This document shows, piece by piece, positions 60,969 through 64,000 of a DNA stretch of 64,000 nt. Below the pieces are notes generated by a model. That model was not told where the DNA came from. It saw only the letters and a list, made by a program, of their open reading frames with translations, and ran no database searches. Every line of letters starts with the position of its first letter. Within the stretch, counting starts at the first letter, position 1. Source of the stretch: CAYNNQ01 sp051748085 (GTDB lineage Bacteria; Desulfobacterota; Desulfovibrionia; Desulfovibrionales; Desulfonatronovibrionaceae). Both the position numbers and the translations under genes were made by a program. The stretch covers positions 8,246 through 72,245 of the forward strand of contig JBNJHA010000005.1 in assembly GCA_051748085.1 (NCBI GenBank), given 5' to 3'.

Positions 60969-61066
60969 GTAACTATTGACTACATTAAAAATGTTCATCG
61001 GATTTTTTTGCAAGAATTGGCGACAGGCCGAAAGCACGGACAGCATAAAGTTTGGTGAACAGATAT
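60969..61066. mobile_element. MITE-like element, 98 bp, between rimM and trmD
   Basis: GTAACTATTGAC ... GGTGAACAGATAT. Flanks CCGACTAT (60961-60968) and CCGGCTGT (61067-61074) agree at 6 of 8. Same length and interior as 38413-38510. Interrupts the essential ribosome/tRNA operon in the 163-bp rimM-trmD gap. Confidence 0.82.
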
Positions 61067-61096
61067 CCGGCTGTCACCTTTGGCAGAAAACGGCAT

Positions 61097-61615
61097 TTAC
61101 GAGTATAGCTCAATGAGTCCCGGAGGCGGGGATATGTGTACCCGGCAGGGATCTCCGACAATGGACTTGATAAACTGCTTCTCTGCCGGGAACAAAACCT
61201 CCCGGCCGCGCTCATCGACTATGGACCAGATCATGCCTGCTCCGGAATCCCAAACATTGTCTATCATGCCTATATAAGACTCATTGTCTAGAAATACAGG
61301 ACAGCCAATGAGCTCAAGATCAACAAAAGAATCATCCGGGCATACATCCTTTTCACGGGCCAGGACGTCGGCACCGCGCCATTTTTCGGCCTGATCCCGT
61401 CCCGAGATTCCTTCCAGGGCGAAAAGCTGCGCCCGGCCTCCGGCCCGAACGGACAATAAGCGAAAAGGCCGCGGGTTCATTCCCGCCAGCCCGAGATAGA
61501 TCCTGTCCGTGCCCTCCAGCAAAAAAGGGGAGCCGGGGGCCACATAGACCCTCAACTCCCCTTTTAGACCATGAGGCTTGCTTACCTTGCCCAGATGTAC
61601 AAGGTTCTTGGCCAT
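61097..61615 (-). CDS. rimM: Ribosome maturation factor RimM
   Basis: 172 residues from ATG 61615. LGKVSKPHGLKGELRVY at the N terminus and the PRC-barrel part DLELIGCPVFLDNESYIGMIDNVWDSGAGMIW. Helps 16S processing of the 30S head. 16 bp after the KH gene. The upstream extension of the frame overlaps the KH gene and is rejected. Confidence 0.95.
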   Translation of the reverse strand: MAKNLVHLGKVSKPHGLKGELRVYVAPGSPFLLEGTDRIYLGLAGMNPRPFRLLSVRAGGRAQLFALEGISGRDQAEKWRGADVLAREKDVCPDDSFVDLELIGCPVFLDNESYIGMIDNVWDSGAGMIWSIVDERGREVLFPAEKQFIKSIVGDPCRVHISPPPGLIELYS

Positions 61616-61631
61616 ATTTTTTCCGTCTTGC

Positions 61632-61865
61632 CTACTCCAGGATTTCCAGAACCGCCCGTTTCTGGGCCTTGGTCGAGGCCGCGCCAAGGATGGTCCGCAT
61701 GGCCCTGGCAGTACGTCCCTGCTTGCCGATTACCTTGCCCAGATCCTCCTTGGCCACCTTCAGCTCAATTACCGAAGTCTGCTCCCCTTCCAGTTCGGAA
61801 ACCACTACTTCCTCGGGATTGTCCACCAGAGATTTCGCAATATACTCGATCAGACTTTTCAACAT
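61632..61865 (-). CDS. khpA: KH-domain RNA-binding protein (KhpA-like)
   Basis: 77 residues from ATG 61865, GGAGG 6 nt upstream (a GTG at 61871 overlaps that site). VAKEDLGKVIGKQGRTARAMRTIL holds the GxxG RNA-binding loop. The single-KH protein encoded between rpsP and rimM in most bacteria; it binds RNA, with KhpB in some. Confidence 0.94.
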   Translation of the reverse strand: MLKSLIEYIAKSLVDNPEEVVVSELEGEQTSVIELKVAKEDLGKVIGKQGRTARAMRTILGAASTKAQKRAVLEILE

Positions 61866-61973
61866 TACCACCTCCGCGTTGAATCGATTCGCTATAACAA
61901 TCCGTAATAATCACGGATAAAGCACAGCATCACAGCACCGGAAAAAGCTGACAGCCAACTACAGGACTTCGCG

Positions 61974-62213
61974 CTACATTCCGGCCTTTTGCAAGAGTGA
62001 ACGGACTGTATCCGAAGGCTGGGCACCGCGATCAAGCCATGCCTGAGCCTTTTCAACATCCACCTTTACCTGTGCCGGTTCGGTCATCGGATTGTAATGT
62101 CCCAGATACTCCAGAACCCGGCCATCGCGCTTTTTCTTGCTGTCCAGGGCCACTATGCGGTAGAAGGGTTTTTTCTTTGATCCCATCCTGGTAAGTCTTA
62201 ATTTCATTGCCAT
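61974..62213 (-). CDS. rpsP: Ribosomal protein S16
   Basis: 79 residues from ATG 62213 with GGGGAGAAG upstream. MKLRLTRMGSKKKPFYRIVA and YLGHYNPMTEP are S16. 108 bp before the KH gene, same operon. Confidence 0.98.
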   Translation of the reverse strand: MAMKLRLTRMGSKKKPFYRIVALDSKKKRDGRVLEYLGHYNPMTEPAQVKVDVEKAQAWLDRGAQPSDTVRSLLQKAGM

Positions 62214-62344
62214 AATATTTCTTCTCCCCAAAAACAATTGTTTACGCGCATTAAACCCGTTCATGGCCAATGCGGCTTGTGAATAATTAACCCAATATTC
62301 ATTAACCCGATATTTGTCCAGAATCCAAATTTCCAGGCCAACGG

Positions 62345-63757
62345 CTATTTCTTTTTTCTCCTGGCTCTGTTTTTCTGCTTGGCCTTTTTGCGCTGCTTGC
62401 GCAATTTTTTATGCGATCCGCCCACAGTCTTGCCGCCGGCGCTCGATCCACCGGACTGCTGGGCGACCATGCCCTTCATCATTTTTTGCATCTGTTCAAA
62501 ATTTTTCAGAAGTTGATTTACTTCCTGAACAGTGGTCCCGCTTCCGGCGGAGATTCTCTGCTTGCGTCCGGCGTTTATCAGTTTGGGCTCTTGGCGTTCC
62601 TGCATGGTCATGGAATTAATGATCGCTTCGACCCGGTTCAGCTCTTTTTCCGGCATTTTAACGTTCTTGAGCTGATCCTTCATCTTGCCCATGCCCGGAA
62701 TCATCTTTATCAAGCCCTCGAGAGAACCCAATTTCTTCAAACGCCGCATTTGAGTCCGAAAATCCTCCAGATCAAACTGAGATTTTTTCAGTTTCTTTTC
62801 CAGGGCATCGGCCTCTTTTTCATCTATGCCGGACTGAGCCTTTTCTATAAGGGTAAGCACATCGCCCATGCCCAGTATGCGCGAAGCGACACGGTCCGGA
62901 TGGAATATTTCCAGGTCGCTCAACTTTTCGCCCGTACCGATAAACTTAATCGGCTTTCCGGTGATGTGCTTGATGGACAGAGCCGCGCCACCGCGCGCGT
63001 CACCTTCCATCTTGGTCAGGACCACGCCGGTAACATCCAGCAATTCATCAAAGCTTTGGGCCACGTTAACTGCGTCCTGGCCGGTCATGGCGTCGGCCAC
63101 AAACAAAATTTCCTGCGGATTGCATTCAGATTTGATGTTCGCCAGTTCCTGCATGAGCTTTTCATCAATATGCAGACGGCCGGCCGTATCCAGCAAAACA
63201 ATATCATGGGCGCTTTGCTTAGCTTCCTGCACCGCCTCCATACAAATACGCACGGGATCCATATCCGGGGATGAAGAAAAAACAGGAATCCCCAGCTGCT
63301 CACCCAGGCTGTTTAACTGGTCGATGGCGGCCGGACGGTAAACATCAGCCGGGACAAGATACGGCGACATCTTATTTTCCCGGCGCAGATGCAGAGCCAG
63401 CTTGGCCGCGGTTGTCGTTTTGCCCGATCCCTGCAGGCCGGCAAGCATTATGACCACCGGAGGTTTGGCCCTGAGATTCAGTCCCTGGCTTTCCCCTCCC
63501 AGAAGCTCGGTCAGCTCCTCGTTGACGATTTTGACCACCTGCTGCCCGGGCGTGAGACTCTGCAAAACGTCCTGTCCCAGAGCGCGTTCTTTTATCCTTG
63601 AGGTAAACTCCTTTACCACCTTATAATTGACATCGGCCTCGAGCAGGGCAAGACGCACTTCGCGCAGCCCGGCCCGGACATTGTCCTCGTCAAGGCGCCC
63701 GTGTCCCTTAAGATTCTTGAATACTGAATTTAATCGGTCGGATAAATTATCAAACAT
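62345..63757 (-). CDS. ffh: Signal recognition particle protein Ffh
   Basis: 470 residues from ATG 63757; the frame extends farther upstream through a mobile element and is not coding there. N domain MFDNLSDRLNSVFKNLKGHG, G domain GLQGSGKTTTAAKLA, DVYRPAAIDQL, DTAGRLHID, TKMEGDARGG, GTGEKLSDLE. The methionine-rich M domain (FRTQMRRLKKLGSLEGLIKM, INSMTMQERQ) ends in a basic tail of Lys/Arg. Binds 4.5S RNA and signal peptides. AGGAC just before the start belongs to the element's target duplication. Confidence 0.98.
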   Translation of the reverse strand: MFDNLSDRLNSVFKNLKGHGRLDEDNVRAGLREVRLALLEADVNYKVVKEFTSRIKERALGQDVLQSLTPGQQVVKIVNEELTELLGGESQGLNLRAKPPVVIMLAGLQGSGKTTTAAKLALHLRRENKMSPYLVPADVYRPAAIDQLNSLGEQLGIPVFSSSPDMDPVRICMEAVQEAKQSAHDIVLLDTAGRLHIDEKLMQELANIKSECNPQEILFVADAMTGQDAVNVAQSFDELLDVTGVVLTKMEGDARGGAALSIKHITGKPIKFIGTGEKLSDLEIFHPDRVASRILGMGDVLTLIEKAQSGIDEKEADALEKKLKKSQFDLEDFRTQMRRLKKLGSLEGLIKMIPGMGKMKDQLKNVKMPEKELNRVEAIINSMTMQERQEPKLINAGRKQRISAGSGTTVQEVNQLLKNFEQMQKMMKGMVAQQSGGSSAGGKTVGGSHKKLRKQRKKAKQKNRARRKKK

Positions 63758-63766
63758 AAAAGTCCT

Positions 63767-63806
63767 GTAACTATTCGCCACGCAAAAAAACCTGGTGACC
63801 AAATAC
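63767..63806. mobile_element. MITE-like element, 40 bp, just upstream of ffh
   Basis: GTAACTATTCGCC ... CTGGTGACCAAATAC. Flanks AAAGTCCT (63759-63766) and AAAGTCCG (63807-63814) agree at 7 of 8. On the (-) strand the inner copy reads AGGACTTT and is the likely ffh ribosome site. Confidence 0.85.
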
Positions 63807-63952
63807 AAAGTCCGCAAAAAAAGAAGTTGACCTCAATACCCCAGGCCAATCCGCAAGTCAAGGATATAAACACTCGGTTCCGTATAGAAATCTAATAAAA
63901 ACCAGGAAAATAAATATTCAAAGAGTTGTCGCACAAAAGATGCCGAAAAAGG

Positions 63953-64000
63953 TATACTGAACAGATATCCGGAGCGCCTGCAAAAAATAAATTTTTGCAG
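63953..64000. repeat. Right-end fragment of the MITE-like family followed by repeat C, cut by window end
   Basis: TATACTGAACAGATAT (to 63968) matches the right end of the 60969 copy. It is followed by GCGCCTGCAAA ... TTTGCAG (63975-64000), the start of a third C repeat in the same orientation as 38281. The stretch 63815-63950 upstream of ffh shows no gene and presumably contains its promoter. Confidence 0.6.

Noticed and set aside
1..64000. Prophage, integrated plasmid or CRISPR array
   Set aside because: No integrase, phage structural, partition or Cas genes and no regularly spaced repeats were seen; gene content is core metabolic and informational.

Overview
The window is a piece of a sulfate-reducing bacterial chromosome. 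It carries the full cytoplasmic sulfate-reduction set on one strand: ATP sulfurylase (sat), adenylylsulfate reductase (aprBA) and the QmoABC membrane complex. Together with the MCE/Mla lipid-transport genes (a Gram-negative cell), the conserved neighbourhood argJ / secA / glcD-like / smpB / ptsI-HPr-EIID / rsmI-yraN-rnhB-rplS-trmD-rimM-KH-rpsP-ffh, and a TrmD with a second SPOUT domain, this points to Desulfobacterota, most likely Desulfovibrionales. The lineage call rests on remembered gene neighbourhoods, not on a search.

Layout. 1-0.6 kb: 3' end of a phenylacetate-CoA ligase-like gene (+). 0.6-20 kb, almost all (-): EAL-HDOD regulator, argC, DUF1844 protein, class V aminotransferase, polA, DHH phosphoesterase, cobU with a CbiR-like gene, a 50-codon ORF (+), an EndoQ-like/UvrD fusion helicase, a sensor kinase, a MogA-like protein and a DUF1614 membrane protein, then the livKHMGF branched-chain amino-acid ABC transporter. 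21-30 kb (-): sat, aprBA, qmoABC. 30.6-34.6 kb: inositol monophosphatase (+), tRNA-Pro(TGG) (+), chemoreceptor and periplasmic binding protein (-). 34.8-38.3 kb (-): a four-gene cluster that looks like an Mre11/Rad50-type machine with the ATPase split over two genes. 38.6-47.2 kb (-): YfcE-like phosphodiesterase, mlaD-mlaF-mlaE, CHASE2 adenylate cyclase, TonB-like protein, HD hydrolase, argJ. 47.7-64 kb: secA (-), an orphan YcaO gene (+), FAD-linked oxidase, smpB, ptsI-ptsH-EIID, then the ribosome/tRNA-modification operon ending with ffh (all -).

The most striking non-genic feature is a dispersed family of small MITE-like elements in intergenic gaps. They begin GTAACTATTCAGCA or similar and end with the imperfect inverted copy TGCTGAACAGATAC. 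Size classes are about 38-43 bp (ends only), 98 bp and 270 bp, plus decayed copies. Four complete copies have perfect 8-bp target-site duplications and three more have 6/8 or 7/8 matches. One copy is inserted into another repeat family, and an uninterrupted paralogue of the empty site exists in this window. GTAA ends with 8-bp duplications suggest mobilisation by an IS66-type transposase encoded elsewhere; none is in this window.

Best candidate for an undescribed system: the split Rad50-like / Mre11-like cluster at 34770-38252. Its N-terminal ATPase half carries six ~39-residue Pro-rich helical repeats where a continuous coiled coil would be expected, and ends at a CPTCG zinc-hook-like motif. 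The matching C-terminal ATPase lobe is a separate 216-residue protein.
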